Shown in pieces: positions 1 through 11,782 of a DNA stretch of 64,000 bases. The notes beneath the pieces were generated by a model. That model was not told where the DNA came from, did no database searches, and was given only the letters and a program-made list of their open reading frames with translations. The position numbers were made by a program, and so were the translations under genes. Each line of letters starts with the position of its first letter. Position 1 is the first letter of the stretch. Where the stretch lies: contig CM072905.1 of assembly GCA_037013685.1 (NCBI GenBank), positions 2,057,491 through 2,121,490 on the forward strand, read 5' to 3'. This stretch comes from Acridotheres tristis (lineage: Eukaryota; Chordata; Aves; Passeriformes; Sturnidae).

Positions 1-375
1 AGAAATTTTCAGAGCTGGAAATGCTGGTGGTTCTTTATGAGGGAAGGAAAAAAGCCTAAAAACTCTCATTGTGGAAGAATTTGGTGCTGCTGCAGTTCAT
101 TTCTCTCCAGCACAGCCATGACTTATTTGTCACCATGAGCTTTATGGCAAATATTGACCAATTCCTGGTGCTTAAAATGGAATTTTTGAGAGCTGGAAAT
201 GCTGGTGGTTCTTTATAGCATGATGTTGGAGCTTTATGGCAAATACTGACCAATTCCTGATGCTTAAAATAGAAATTTTCAGAGCTGGAAATGCTGGTGG
301 TTCTTTATGAGGGAAGGAAAAAAGCCTAAAAGCTCTGCCTGTGGAAGAGACAGGAGAATTCGGTGCTGCAAAGCC
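1..375. repeat. Nested diverged tandem repeat at the left edge
   Basis: Bases 1-66 recur nearly unchanged at 271-336 (period 270). Within that, a unit of about 92 bases starting AGCTTTATGGCAAATA recurs at 138 and 230, and the core GAGCTGGAAATGCTGGTGG appears three times (near 13, 190, 283). The array is cut by the window edge, so its full size is unknown. Confidence 0.85.
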
Positions 376-2215
376 TTGCAGAACTCGTGAGACCGAAGCT
401 GTGGCCACCTCCAGGAGCACCGAGGTCCCCTGGGAGCTCATCTGGGTCAGTGGCCCCTCCTGGTTTTGGGGCCAGCCCCATCCACCCCTGGGCTTGTCCG
501 AGGAGCTGCAGGGCTCTGCTTTGGCAGGAGGAGCCTCCAGGAGACAATGGATGGCTGGAGAACAAATGGAGCATCACAGAGATCACGGGAGGGGGAGCTG
601 ATATTTGAGATGGGCCCAAATTGAGTCAGGATTGTGTGGAATTCTCTCTGTGCCTTCGCTGTGTTTTGTGCTCCTCAGGCTTTCACACCAGGATGAGCTT
701 GGCAGCAGCAGCGCTGGAATCCCTCAGAAACCCCTCCTGAATCCAGGCATGGTTCCACTGGAAACCAGCCTTTGATTCACCAAAAGCTCAACGTGGCCAA
801 GATGAAAGAATTTTGGGTTCTGCGAGGAAATAATGACTCCCAAAACTCTTCCAGGCATCCTCTGCAGTGAGGAGCTGCTGCCTCCTAATCAGCCCCAAGA
901 ACAGCCAGGTTTGATCTTTTGATCAGTGTTGAGCAAATGATGGTGGCCTGAAACAAATGCTAAATTAGTCCTTACAGATGTGTGAACAAATTTAATTAAT
1001 TGCTGATTAATCAGTTAATCAGCTCAGAAAACGAAGCTTGGGCATTTCTCGAGAAGTGCATCAACAAAAGCAGAAAGAAAACAGACTTCTGATATTTTTA
1101 AGGTAAAAATTAACACACTTATGTAGATTATTTAACAACTTTTAAGCTATTTTTGCACCGCATTGAAAGAATGGCAAAAGGGAAGAGAGGCAGTGTCCCA
1201 AATTTCTCCTGGGAAGCAAAACCTTGTTTGTTTGCTGCCCTTAGAGCTGGACCTCTGACTAATATCAGTAATTTATTGCTGATATCTGCACTGTCAGATA
1301 TTCCTGTGACTTACAAAGGTGAGGGAGTGAAAACCAGACCAGAGTGGAGATTTTCAGGATCATTTTCCGAAAAGAAAATGGAAATAAAGCTCCCACTCTG
1401 ACAGGCACTTCCAGGGCTTTGGAGATGACTGTGTTGAAATCTGTCCCCTCTTAAGGAAGCAATAAAATTCCCCAGTTCATAATTAGCACATCATTAACAT
1501 CCCCCGGCTCTGCTCAGCACTCTTGGTGCACCCAGCACACCTCATTCCCTCCTGCCTCCCGAAATTCCTGTTCCCACCACAGGAGCGATTTCCTTCCTGT
1601 CACTTCTGACTGGGAGTTGCGTTTGATGGGCTCAGCTCCACACTCGGAGCCGTCTGCCTTTCAGTGGGAGGGTGCAGCTGAAATCCCGTGTTTTTGTAGG
1701 ATAATTGGATCCTTTTCAGGAGGGCAGCCGAGCAGCATCCATCACTTCGGCTCTCCCACCTCTCTCCAGCTGCTTTGTGCCGGGAGCAGGAGCCGAGGAA
1801 CTCGTGCTGGATGGAAATTCCCGGGTGGAGATGGGAGCAGAGCAGGAGCTGAGCTGGGTGGGTGGCAGTGGGATTGTGTTTTATCCGTGTCAATTATCCA
1901 TGAAAAGCTCCGATCATTGCCAGGCTGTGTTCGGAGACAGGAGCAGCAATCTCTTGGTGAGGGGTGGGGTTGGGGGGGTTGGAATCGTCCCTGCTGTCCA
2001 TATACAACAGGGGAAATCCCAACTGGCATTTTGTTAACACTTGGATGGCGTTTATGGGATGGAATTACAGACCTGCACCTCTTTACCCTCCAAGGGCTGG
2101 CCCTGGAGAGGTGAGGAGGGAACTGCTTGAGCTGGAGGAAGTGTCAGGAGAAGGACAAATGGCACTAAGGTGCTGCTGGGTGCAGTTAGGCTGGGTAGCA
2201 GACAAACTCCCTTCT
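376..2215. other. Intergenic; no gene seen
   Basis: Unique sequence, GC-mixed. Short ORFs on both strands lack any recognisable domain. An AT-rich block at about 900-1150 holds clustered homeodomain-like cores (AATTAATTG, GATTAATCAG, TTAATCAG) and may be regulatory. Confidence 0.6.
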
Positions 2216-2253
2216 ACTGGGAGCACTGGGAGCACTGGGAGCACTGGGAGCAC
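2216..2253. repeat. Decamer microsatellite (GAGCACTGGG)n
   Basis: About 3.8 perfect copies of a 10-base unit just before a CR1 fragment. Confidence 0.9.
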
Positions 2254-2300
2254 AGAGACTGATGGTTTGGATGGTTCACACTTACTCAGGGTGTGGAATG

Positions 2301-2860
2301 GTTTATCACAGAATGATAAATGGGTTGGAAAGGACCCTAAAGGCAGCCCTGCCACGGCAGGGACACCTTCCACTGTCACCTTCCACTGTCACCTTCCACT
2401 GTCACCTTCCACTGTCACCTTCCACTGACACCTTCCACTGTCACCTTCCACTGTCACCTTCCACTGTCCCAGCTCCAAGCCCCATCCAGCCTGGCCTTGG
2501 ACACTTCCAGGGATCCAGGGGCAGCCACAGCTGCTCTGGGCACCCTGTTCCAGAGCTACCCACCCTCGCAGGGAACAATTCCTTCCCAAAATCCCGTCCA
2601 TCCCTGCCCTGTGGCAGTGTGAAGCCATTCCCTGTCTCCTGTCCCTCCATCCCTTGTGTAGAGTTTCTCTCTCCATCTTTTCTGTTCCTTCAGGCACTAA
2701 AGGACACGATGAGGTCACCCCAAAGCTTCACTTCTGAATTCTCCCAGCCTTTCCCCACCTCTGATGATCCTGGTGCCTCCTCTGGACTGGTTCCAGTCTC
2801 CTCACACCCTTCCCAAGCTGGGAGCCCAGGACAGGATGCAGAGCCAGGTGAGGTCCCAGC
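2301..2860 (-). mobile_element. CR1-type LINE 3' fragment
   Basis: Reading on + it begins with the reversed CR1 tail (ATCACAGAATG, then GGGTTGGAAAGGACCC) and continues through the segments for CTCCAAGCCCCATCCAGCC, TGGCCTTGGACA and TCCAGGGGCAGCCACAGC, so the element lies on the minus strand. It is a 5'-truncated, decayed copy with no reading frame. A 13-base array has expanded inside it. The right end is approximate. Confidence 0.85.
2363..2467. repeat. 13-base minisatellite inside the CR1 fragment
   Basis: Eight copies of CACCTTCCACTGT, one with a variant base (ACTGA). The unit equals the short CR1 segment that normally occurs once here, so the array arose by local expansion after insertion. 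Confidence 0.92.
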
Positions 2861-5800
2861 AGTGCAATAATCCAGAACCTGCTCCAGGCCATTCCTGTGG
2901 CTGTGCTCCCCAAATAACCCAGATCAACTCCCCAAAGGCATCACCCCCCTGGCCGTGCCCTGTCCCTCTGTCTCTCTGCTGACTCCTTGGCCCTTGGAGA
3001 TTTTCTCTGGCACGTGTGGTATGCTTTGTTCCCGGGGCACCTCTAATCCCAGCTTTTCTGGCTCACTCTTGGGGCTGCTCTCTGTAATGCCCCACTGATG
3101 TGGAAGAGAATGAATGCACAGCTCACACAGGAGCAGAGCAAGGCTCCTGCTGCAGGAATGTGCTGGAAACGAGCCACCAGACACAGCCTGAATTTACAGG
3201 AATGGGCAGAAATGAGCAATGGCTGTCCCTGAAGAGCCCAGGAATGCCTCCAGGATCCTGGATATGCTGTTACATAGCTGGGTGTTACATGAGTGAATCA
3301 GCTCAAAGTCTTTGCTCTTAGGCAGACGATTGGTATAAAACAGGTTTTTGCTGTTCCTTTTTTCCTTCCCATCCCTGCTAAAGCTTCTCAAGCCCCACAT
3401 TTTGGCTCATATTTATCACTGCCTGCCTTGGGATCATGTGGCATCACCTCTGTCCTTGTCTTTTCCCCCCTACTTTTGATATATCCCAAAAGCATCAGGC
3501 AGAGCTGAAATCCTCAGTTAATTCTGTGATCCACAATAATGGCATTCCCAAAGTTTTATGAACAAAACCCCACTAAAATCACCTATTTTCAAGTTTATGG
3601 CCATAACAAAGGCAGAGTTAATGCTGGGTCCAGCTTGAGAGAAGATGCCACGAGAAGTCAGCAAATCAAACTCGGTGTCTGTGCCTTTTGCACATCCCAA
3701 CTTCCAGCAGTTTTTCCTTCACTTTTTCCAGAACCCGCTGGAGACTTTTTAAATTTGTTTTCTTAAAGCATTCAAAATAATTACTCCCTCTTCAGATGCA
3801 GGAAGGATAAAGTTTCAGCTCCTGCTAGAACCCAGCCAGCAGAGCAGTGCTGAGACCATTTATTCTCAATATTCCAGTCTAGGGGCCGGCTTTTTTTTTT
3901 TTTTTTTTTTTTTTTTTTGGGATCCACAGATTTGCTGCTGCTTTGTGTTTTCTCTGTGGGAACGCACGGGCTGTGAATCAATGGAGCTGCAGAGGAACTT
4001 TACGAGCTCCTGGGGAGCCTGAAATGCTTTTGTGTCTGGGATCAAACCCCTCTTCTCTGTCAGCAAATGCTGAAATTGCTGGGGACAATTCCAACGGAGC
4101 TGTGCAGGAAGAAAAGGGAGCAGGGAATGGAATCTCACCTGCAGGAAGAGCTCTTGGTGGATGTTTGGAAATTAAACCTTCCAAAAAACAAGTGTCTTCA
4201 CAAGGAAGGAGGATCCAAATGTTAAGGGATTGAAAAGAGAATGTTTTCTGTGTGGTTTTCAGGGCTCACATTGGGCACTGCTGGGAAATTATGGCTGATT
4301 TTCGGGTTCCTGAACAGTGAAATGGGTACAAAGATCCCAGAGCTCCTCAGCCAGCAGTTCCCAGGGCTGGTGAAGCTGTGCAAGACGAGATAAAGCAAGG
4401 GCAGGAAGGTGTGGAATCAATCTCGGGCTTTGTCCATCCTTGTGGAGGGGCTGGTGAGGTGTCACCCGATTTTCTGTGCAGTTATTTCCTCCTGTCCACC
4501 AGCAGGGCTGTACCACTGACCTCACACAGGCAATTAATTAATTCACGGGTTCCTATTAATAATTATTTGGTGATATTCTGTTGATGGGCTCTGCAGTGCC
4601 CAGTGATGGAGTTGCACTCGTGTCCCCTCTGGTTTGACTTTTTTTTTTCTCCAAAGGCCAAGACCAGGGACACAAAGGAGTTTTAACTCAAAATCAGGGA
4701 GTCCACAACAGCTTGATAATTATTTCAAAATCATTTCTTCTTAATATTTCAAATAAATTGATATTCCTTCAACTCAACAAGATGAAAGAAGTCAAACAGC
4801 ATCTTGGCCACGGCCAGGCAGGCATCCAGAACTTTTCTCCCAGTTTCTCTGACAGGTTTTGGGGCAGCAGGGACTGCTGGGCAGAGCTCTCCCACCCCAA
4901 ATCCTCGTTAATCCACATTAATTAATGTTTGAGAGACAGCTCTCCTCTCACCCACACCACTGGCAATGCTCTCACACATTTTTTCCTCATTTTGGAATCT
5001 CCTTGATCCACCACTGCCCTTGCAAGGTTGCTTGGGGGCAGATGATTCTCTGGGCACTAAAATCTCCCCTCTGCCCCCTAAAATTCCAATTAAAGCTCAG
5101 CCTGGAGGGTGCTGAGTGCTCTGGGAGATTCCTCTTCTCTTTCTGTTCCTTCAGCTCCAAGGTTGGGGAAAACATCACATTTCTTCAGATGAGGCCCTCC
5201 AAAATACCTGTCTAAATTTCATCAAGGGTTTACAAATGATGAAACCATCAGGAAATGTAACAAATTCGGTTTATTTGTGCCGTAAATTGACAGCAGGGCT
5301 GATGGGGAGTTCTAGAATGTTCTCAGGTCTTACATTGTTCTCAGTGTCCTGAAGGAATTCTCCACCACGTGGACAACTGTTCTTAGAAATGGGAGTTTGA
5401 CTTTCATCACGGAAAATAAAAGAAATAGTACAGAAATAGTGAGAATTCTCTGATTTTTCACAGTGAGATTTTGACATTTCTGTGGGGGAACCCACTGAAA
5501 CAATTTAAATCTGAGCAGTGCCAGTTGTAACCCCTTCCACAACCAGGAGGGATTTCCATTTCTTGGCTCCAGGCAGTGAAAATCTGTCTGGTTTTGGAGG
5601 ATTTTCCCCCTGTAGAGGATGGTGAGATTCTGTCCATCCCCTCCCAGCCCTGCTCTGGCTGGGCCAGGGCTCTGGTTTTGTCTTTTAACTCTTGGAGGGG
5701 ACCTCACCCAACACCCTGAGCCACTCAGGAAATTTATTCCAAATCTGTTCCAGGGGAGCCAGGGCTGGACTGGCCAGCAGGAATGGGTGGAAATCCACAC

Positions 5801-5938
5801 AGGGACATTCCTCACATTGCAGGGCACGTGCTGCTCCCTTGGAAAAAAAAAAAAAAATTAAATAAATAAATAACCCAAAACTTTCCACTACAAACTGGGA
5901 CACTTTCCCTCCCTGGCTGTCCCAGGGAATTGGGAATG
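2861..5938. other. Intergenic; homopolymer tracts only
   Basis: No gene recognised. It holds a T28 run at 3891-3918, AT-rich homeodomain-type cores near 4530-4575 and 4710-4760, and an A-run with AAAT repeats at 5842-5874. Longer ORFs here, for example across 5330-5827 on the minus strand, show no family resemblance. Confidence 0.6.
3891..3918. repeat. Poly-T tract (28 bases)
   Basis: Pure T run on +. No retroposed gene sequence flanks it and no target-site duplication was found. Confidence 0.95.
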
Positions 5939-6058
5939 TCACAGAATCCACAGAACCACCAGGTGGGAAGAGACCTCCAAGATCAAATTCAACCCACACC
6001 CTCACACCCCAACTAAACCATGGCACCAAGTGCCACATCCAGGCTTTATTTAACAACA
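5939..6058 (-). mobile_element. CR1-type LINE 3' fragment, diverged
   Basis: The sequence runs TCACAGAATCC, then GGTGGGAAGAGACCTCCAAGATCA, then CTAAACCATGGCACCAAGTGCCACATCCA on +, matching in order a common avian CR1 3' subfamily in reverse. Minus-strand element, 5' truncated. Confidence 0.75.
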
Positions 6059-8030
6059 TTGCAGTGCCAGGCCCTGTGAGCAGCAGGAAAAGTTGGATTT
6101 CTCTCACCTGGCTGGAATATGTGGAATTTGGAGAAGGCAGACAGGTTGTGTTCATCCCCTGAACTGTTCCCTGCTCTGTCAGAGCAAGGCTCACCCACCC
6201 AGGGCCCTTTTCCAGGGGGATCCCATCCCAGGGCTCAGCCTGGGGGGCTTGGGCAGGTCTGGCTGCTCCTGGTGATCCATCCACTGCCCCCTGGAATTTT
6301 TGGGTCAGGTACCTGCCAGGGCCACTGCCAACATTGATTTATTTATTTGAGGTTTATTGTAAGTATTAATAAATGCAGAGCTGTTCACCCACAGCAAGGA
6401 GGGCTCAGCAGAGGAAATTTTGGCAGCTCAGGAGGGGTTTGTGTTTTAATTGCTGGGCTTTAATTCCCTCTTCAGCTGCTTCAAGGGTGGCAGAGAAACA
6501 GAGCTGGACTCTGTGGTGAAGGAGAAGCAGCTTGGAGCAAGGGAAATTCAGATCCAGGGAAAAATTCACCATGGGGATGTGAAATCCTCATTGATAAAGA
6601 TGTTCAAAATTCAATCAGCTGAGCACCGTGGGCTGGCTTTGAACCTCCCTCTGCTTTTTGCTTTCTTCCAACCGAAATTGTGTTTTTTTTCCTGATGAAT
6701 CCACACCATGATCTGTGAATTCACAAAGCCAGAACCTTCCTGTATTCAGAATTCTTTCCTTGACTCCAGAGGAACCTCCAATGTGCCATGACAGCTTCAA
6801 AAAGAGCCTTTCATTCTGTCAGTCTCTGCATCCTGAGTGAATGCACTGCCCACGTTGTTATTGATCCCTTCTGTAATTTCAATCCCTGCTGGCCCCATTT
6901 AATTGAACAATTTTGTGGTCACCTGTCACCAGGACATGTCAGCAACACTTCCCTGGAACTCTCCCTGTAAATTTTATTCATGGAGCAAGGTCCCATCCCT
7001 GTCCCTCCCTCACCCCTGGGTTAACCAGATGACATTTATTAAATTCCACATTTGTTCATTTTCAGTGTGTACCTGCAGGTGCAGAAAGAGTTGTCAAAAC
7101 ATTTCTCTTTTTTTTTTTAATTTAATCAATGAAAACAGAGAATCAAGGTCACGTTCCTTCATGTGACCACAAATTCATTCATTGTTTTGGAGGGGATGGA
7201 AACAGGTTGTGACAGGAAAAACATTTTTAATCAGCAATTCCTGTAGAAAAGTTCCATAGGGGCTGATCTTATCTGTTCTCTGTTGTCCTGAATAACCAAA
7301 CAGATAAATTCTGAGTTTCACCAGCATCCCTGAGCCCCCTCTGTCACATTGCACCAAAGTGCTGAGGGATGCTGAGCACTGGGGGTGTCTCAACCAAAAC
7401 TTTTGGTTTAGAGTTGTGTGTAGATTGATCAGGGTGAGGCTCTGTGCTGGTTTGGCATCCAGGGAGGGGCAGGAACTGCAGGAAAAACCTTGGGAAAATG
7501 CAAACCCTGCCAGGTCCTGAGGCATCCTTTGGTTCCAACCAAAGAATGAGCCAACACTGGAAGAGAAAATTCCAATTTCAATGGAAATGGGCTGCTGGAG
7601 GGACCAATAAACAAGAGCAGAGCTCCCCAGGCTCAGCCCAGGGCTCTCCCCCACACATTTCCATGGGTGCCTTCCAGCAGGTGCCTGACCTGCCTGAAGA
7701 GATGACAATCCTCAGATTTTGGCATTCAAACCCCCCCAAAAAAACCCCATTTTATCCCCATCCCAACCTCACCCCCTGTTTGCAGCTTTTCCTGCACTCC
7801 CAGAGTCCGTGTGAGAGGAATTTCTGCTGCACAGATGAGGAATGGAGACGTGAAGGGCTGGATTTCCAGAACCTCTCAGCATGTCTGGGGGACAGCTCTC
7901 AGATGGGCAGCCAGCTTTCTTCTCCCTCTTCCTCTGCTCTTTGCTGCTTTTTGAGTGCTGAGCCTCTTGCAGATGCTCCAGTGGGCCCTGAACGTTTATT
8001 TTAAGCAAAATAAAAGTGGCTGTTCCCTGC
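6059..8030. other. Intergenic; no gene seen
   Basis: Unique sequence with AT-rich spots (6333-6376) and a C-run/A-run pair at 7731-7744. ORFs of up to 186 codons (7444-8004 on +) have no recognisable domain. Confidence 0.6.
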
Positions 8031-8131
8031 CTTGCCCGAGCTCACCCAGGGTGTCTGTGGCAGAGCCAGCAGTCGAGCCCAGATCTTCAAAATCTCAGGC
8101 CAGGCTTAACCACAAAACCATTCTTCCTCTC
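8031..8131 (+). mobile_element. Ancient MIR-like SINE fragment
   Basis: In order it shows CTTGCCCGAGCTCACCCAGG, GTGGCAGAGCCAGCAGTCGA, CCCAGATCTTC and CTTAACCACAAAACCATTC, the layout of the 3' half of MIR/core-SINE elements in amniotes. Diverged, as expected for an old insertion. Confidence 0.6.
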
Positions 8132-9701
8132 ACAAAGATGATCCCCATCCCATAGGAAAAATATTCTAACAGCATCTGAAAAAAAAAAAAATCCTATAAA
8201 AATACTTAAACCTGAACAAATATGTAATAATTGCTATTCAGGATCCATGCAGGGGCTAATGAAAGCCATACTCCATAACCTTAATTTAAAACAAGCCCAA
8301 TATTATTTTTAGGGTTTGGATGGGGATTTATTGCTTCTATCAGCAGCGTGTTTGGCACCCAGTGCCATACAAAACTCTGCTGTTTCATCAAAGCCCTGGC
8401 AAAAAACAAAACAAAACAAAAAAAACCTCTGATTTCTGGACAGCTGCTTCATTTCCCTGATTAAAAATCACCCCTGGTGCTCCTGTGTGTTGCTGTCCCC
8501 TCGGAAAGCAGGGGGGCTGTGACACAAGGCCAGTCCTTGCTGGTCTGAGCTGCCAGGCACCGTTTGGGATTAAGCTTTAATTCCGGAGATGGGAGTTATG
8601 TAATGGAGCAGAGCAGGGGTCCCCAGGGCTGACCTTGCAGAGATGCTCCCAGAAACCCAACCTGAGCCAACTCTGCCCTCTCCTCAGGGATCATTTCATT
8701 TTTTTCCTCTCGTTTTCTGGCTCGAGGTGTGCAGGAGTTTGCAGGAGCTGAGTCAAGCTGGGGGTGTTGTTTGCCCATGTGAGGCAGTAAATGATGTTCT
8801 CTCCCGAGGAATTGAAAATAAAGGCACGTGGCAACGCAGCTCATCCGATTCCCCCCCCCCTCTTTTTTTTTTTTTTTTATATTGTTTCTTCTTCTCTAAT
8901 TCCAGGATCTAGGAGAGGAGCTAACCACAATAATACCATTTTTTACAAGATTTTAACTCAATTTTGGTTGGGGACAAGAAACTCAAATATTTCTGGTAAA
9001 CAAGAACAATGCAAGCTCTGTGAACTGAGCTCAAAGGCTGAGCCCTGAAGAGCTGCAAAGCATCTTTTTGTCCTTGCATCCTAAAACCCCCTTTCTTTAT
9101 AGAAAAGGGTTAAAAGCAGCCAAAGTAAACGATGCAAACATCAGGACAGCTCGGGCCGAGTGCAATTCTTGCATTTCTGGTGTTTTTACCCCAGGGCTCA
9201 GCACCTGCCAGCCCAGTGTCTCCTTTTTCATTGCCCCAGCAAGAACAAACCCTCGGTGTGTGCCCTGGCCCCGAGCCTGGCAGCAGCTGCGCCGGGAGAC
9301 TTTGTGACAAGAGGGAGACAAGAGCCACGGCAGGGGCCAGGCCGGGCAGGGCAGCAGGAGCCGGGCACGGTCCTGCCCTGAAAATGGAAATTCCTCTCGA
9401 GATTTGATTCTTTGTCTTTCAGATTGTGAGTGCAAATCACCTGAACTTCCCCCCGTCTCCACTCTCAGAGAACTCTTCAGCCTCTTGTAGACTTGAGAAT
9501 CCAGCCTGGGACAGAAATTCTGAATAGAAATTAAGAGTTCAAGAATTTCTGGGCCAAAATAAAAAAAAAAATAATAAAAAAACCTCAAACTTTTTGCTGC
9601 TGGATGAATGCAGTGTATGAACGTGTCCTGCTTTTTCAGAAGAGCTTCCCTGCCCGTTCACTGATGTTCTGTGTCCCCAACAGAGCCTTGGAGGGTAAAA
9701 G
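8132..9701. other. Intergenic; candidate conserved block and low-complexity tracts
   Basis: Holds an AT-rich unique block at 8190-8400 (listed separately), an A/C tract at 8401-8427 and a C10 plus T16 tract at 8851-8879. GC-rich sequence at 9260-9370 has scattered CpGs but no island. No gene recognised. Confidence 0.55.
8190..8400. promoter_or_regulatory. Candidate conserved noncoding element
   Basis: Unique, repeat-free, AT-rich block with dense motif-like words (GTAATAATTG, GGGCTAATGAAAG, CCTTAATTTAAAAC, CCCAATATTATTTTT). This texture is typical of developmental-gene desert elements. No alignment could be run, so this is a guess from composition. Confidence 0.22.
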
Positions 9702-10020
9702 ATAAAAATAAAATAAAATATAAAATATAATATAGAATAAAATATAAAATAAAACAAAACAAAACAAAACAAAATAAAATAAAATAAAATAAAATAAAAT
9801 AAAATAAAATAAAATAAAATAAAATAAAATAAAATAAAATAAAATAAAATAAATCAAAACAAAACAAAACAAAATAAAATAAAATAAAATAAAATAAAAT
9901 AAAATAAAATAAAATAAAATAAAATAAAATAAAATAAAATAAAACAAAATAAAATAAAATAAAATAAAATAAAATAAAATAAAATAAAATAAAATAAAAT
10001 AAAATAAAATAAAATAAAAT
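9702..10020. repeat. AAAAT pentanucleotide microsatellite
   Basis: About 319 bases in register 5, mostly AAAAT, with a degraded left end and two separate AAAAC islands (about 9752-9772 and 9857-9873). The array makes a long minus-strand frame of repeated ILFYF, which is not a gene. Confidence 0.97.
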
Positions 10021-10934
10021 ACCTGTGACTCGGACTTGCTTGTGTTGGGGTCAGTATTGATCACCTTCAGCCCACACAGAGCCTGACCCCAAACCCCAAA
10101 GCAGCTCTTGGGCAGAGGATCAAAGTTCCACACGAGCTTTCAGGGTGCTCTAAAAACAAATTGCCAGCAGCACATCCCCCTGCAATGGGGCACTCAGCGG
10201 AGTTTGTGCTGTGCCACTGAGAATTAGTGAGAGGAAGGAGGAATAAGCCCTGGAAAAGCAGAAGCTGTTGCCTGTCGCTGCCTCTTTATCTTGTTATGAT
10301 ATTCGTGTCCAGCCGTGCTTCCCTCTGCAAACCACCGCGGCCGGGAGCATCCATCATCCTATCAGTTCACTTGCGTTAATTATGCTCAATCAAAATGTCT
10401 CAAAAGAGGACAGAAATGTCTGCAGCAGTTAATCCCGACCATCGGGGTTGTCAGGACATTGGCATTTTACACTTCAGTTCAATTACAGGACAAATCTGCT
10501 AATGGGACATAATCTTCCCGGGTAAACAAGGAAGCAGGGCACTGATATTCTGGCAATTGATTTATGCAGGGTAAATGGTGCAGAGTAAAAGCTTCAGGAG
10601 GGCACATGAATGAGAGCGGCCCTGAGCTTGTCTCCTCCTGCTTTCCCTTCCTTCTTCCACAGGGGAAAAAAAAAAAAAAATCGTTATGTGAAGTTTGTTT
10701 TTAATTGTTGTGCATCCAGGAGTCAGTGCTGGGCTAGAGGGATGCTCCACACCCAGCGGGGTCATCTCCCCTCCCTCCTCTCCCTCTCCCCTCTCCCAGC
10801 CATGGGGAGGCAGGAGAAGAGAGGGAACAAGTCAAACATAAAACCTTTGTGCAAAGGGTGAGATCCCAGAGTCCCTGTCCTGCACAGGAGAGAGAACCTG
10901 GGGCAGCTCAGCAGTGCTTGGAACTGAGGGAACA
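10021..10934. other. Intergenic; candidate conserved block
   Basis: No gene recognised. Includes the candidate block at 10250-10540 and an A-run at 10665-10680. Confidence 0.55.
10250..10540. promoter_or_regulatory. Candidate conserved noncoding element
   Basis: Unique block with CpGs retained (CACCGCGGCCGGG) and motif-like words: TTATCTTG (GATA-like), GCGTTAATTATGC (homeodomain-like), TCAGTTCAATTACAGGAC, GGGTAAACAAGG (forkhead-like). Inference from texture only. Confidence 0.27.
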
Positions 10935-11533
10935 GGGGCTGGGGCTGGGGACGGGGATGGGAGACGCCAGTGGGACTGGGGATGGTGATGGGAGAACCCC
11001 ATGGGGCTGGGGATGGTGATGGGAGAACCCCATGGGGCTGGGGATGGTGATGGGAGACCCCCAGTGGGGCTGGGGATGGGGATGGGAGACCCCCACGGGG
11101 CTGGGGATGGGGATGGGAGAACCCCATGGGGCTGGGGATGGGGATGGGAGAACCCCACGGGGCTGGGGATGGTGACAAGAGTCTCCCGTGGGACTGAGGA
11201 TGTTCACGAGAGATCATCATCAGACTGGGAATTCTCATGAGGGTCTCCCATGGGGCTGGGGATGATGATGAGAAAACCCAGTGGGGCTGGGGGTGCCCAT
11301 GAGAGACCCCAGTGGGACTGGGGGTGGTGACAAGAATCCTCCAAGGGGCAGGGGATGCTCATGAGAGTCTCCCACAGGGCTGGGGATGCTGATGAGGGAA
11401 CCCCAGCAAGGCTCTGGGATGCTGAAAAAAGTCCCCAGTCATGTTGGGGATGCTGATGAGGGAACCCCAGCAGAGCTGGGGTTGCTGACAAGGCTCTCCC
11501 ATGGGGCTGGGGGTGCTGACAAGGGACCCCCAC
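10935..11533 (+). repeat. 31-base G-rich minisatellite, G-quadruplex prone
   Basis: Units of 31 bases with a GGGGCTGGGGATGGGGATGG core, regular at 10935-11170 and degenerate to about 11533. Several units hold four G-runs of three or more spaced by two bases, the classic quadruplex pattern on +. Long minus-strand frames rich in Pro, Ser and His are by-products. Confidence 0.93.
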
Positions 11534-11582
11534 CTCCCCTCACCAGTTGCTGCCCCCCAGCCCAGCTCTGTCCCAGCCACCA

Positions 11583-11640
11583 GCAGGGTCACTGGTCCCC
11601 AGTGCTCTGCAGGGTCACTGGTCCCCAGTGCTCTGCAGGG
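11583..11640. repeat. 26-base tandem duplication
   Basis: The unit GCAGGGTCACTGGTCCCCAG plus TGCTCT occurs twice without change at 11583 and 11609, followed by a partial third. Confidence 0.9.
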
Positions 11641-11782
11641 CAGTGCAGCGAGCCCTGAGCCTTCCTTTGACTAAAGGAACCTTTAAAGGTTTAATTAAAG
11701 CGACTCCAAGTGATGCAATTGCCTTCCCACACTGCCTGCGACTGCCCAGGAGAGCTGGGGGAGGATGGCAGGGAAATTCCTG

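Noticed and set aside
5958..5972. CTCF-like CCACCAGGTGGGAAG
   Set aside because: Part of a CR1 fragment and wrong at a key position (G for C).
9636..10133. Minus-strand frame of 165 codons with repeated ILFYF, like a membrane protein
   Set aside because: Translation of the AAAAT microsatellite.
10762..11533. Pro/Ser/His-rich minus-strand frames of up to 158 codons
   Set aside because: Translation of the 31-base minisatellite; several phases are open.
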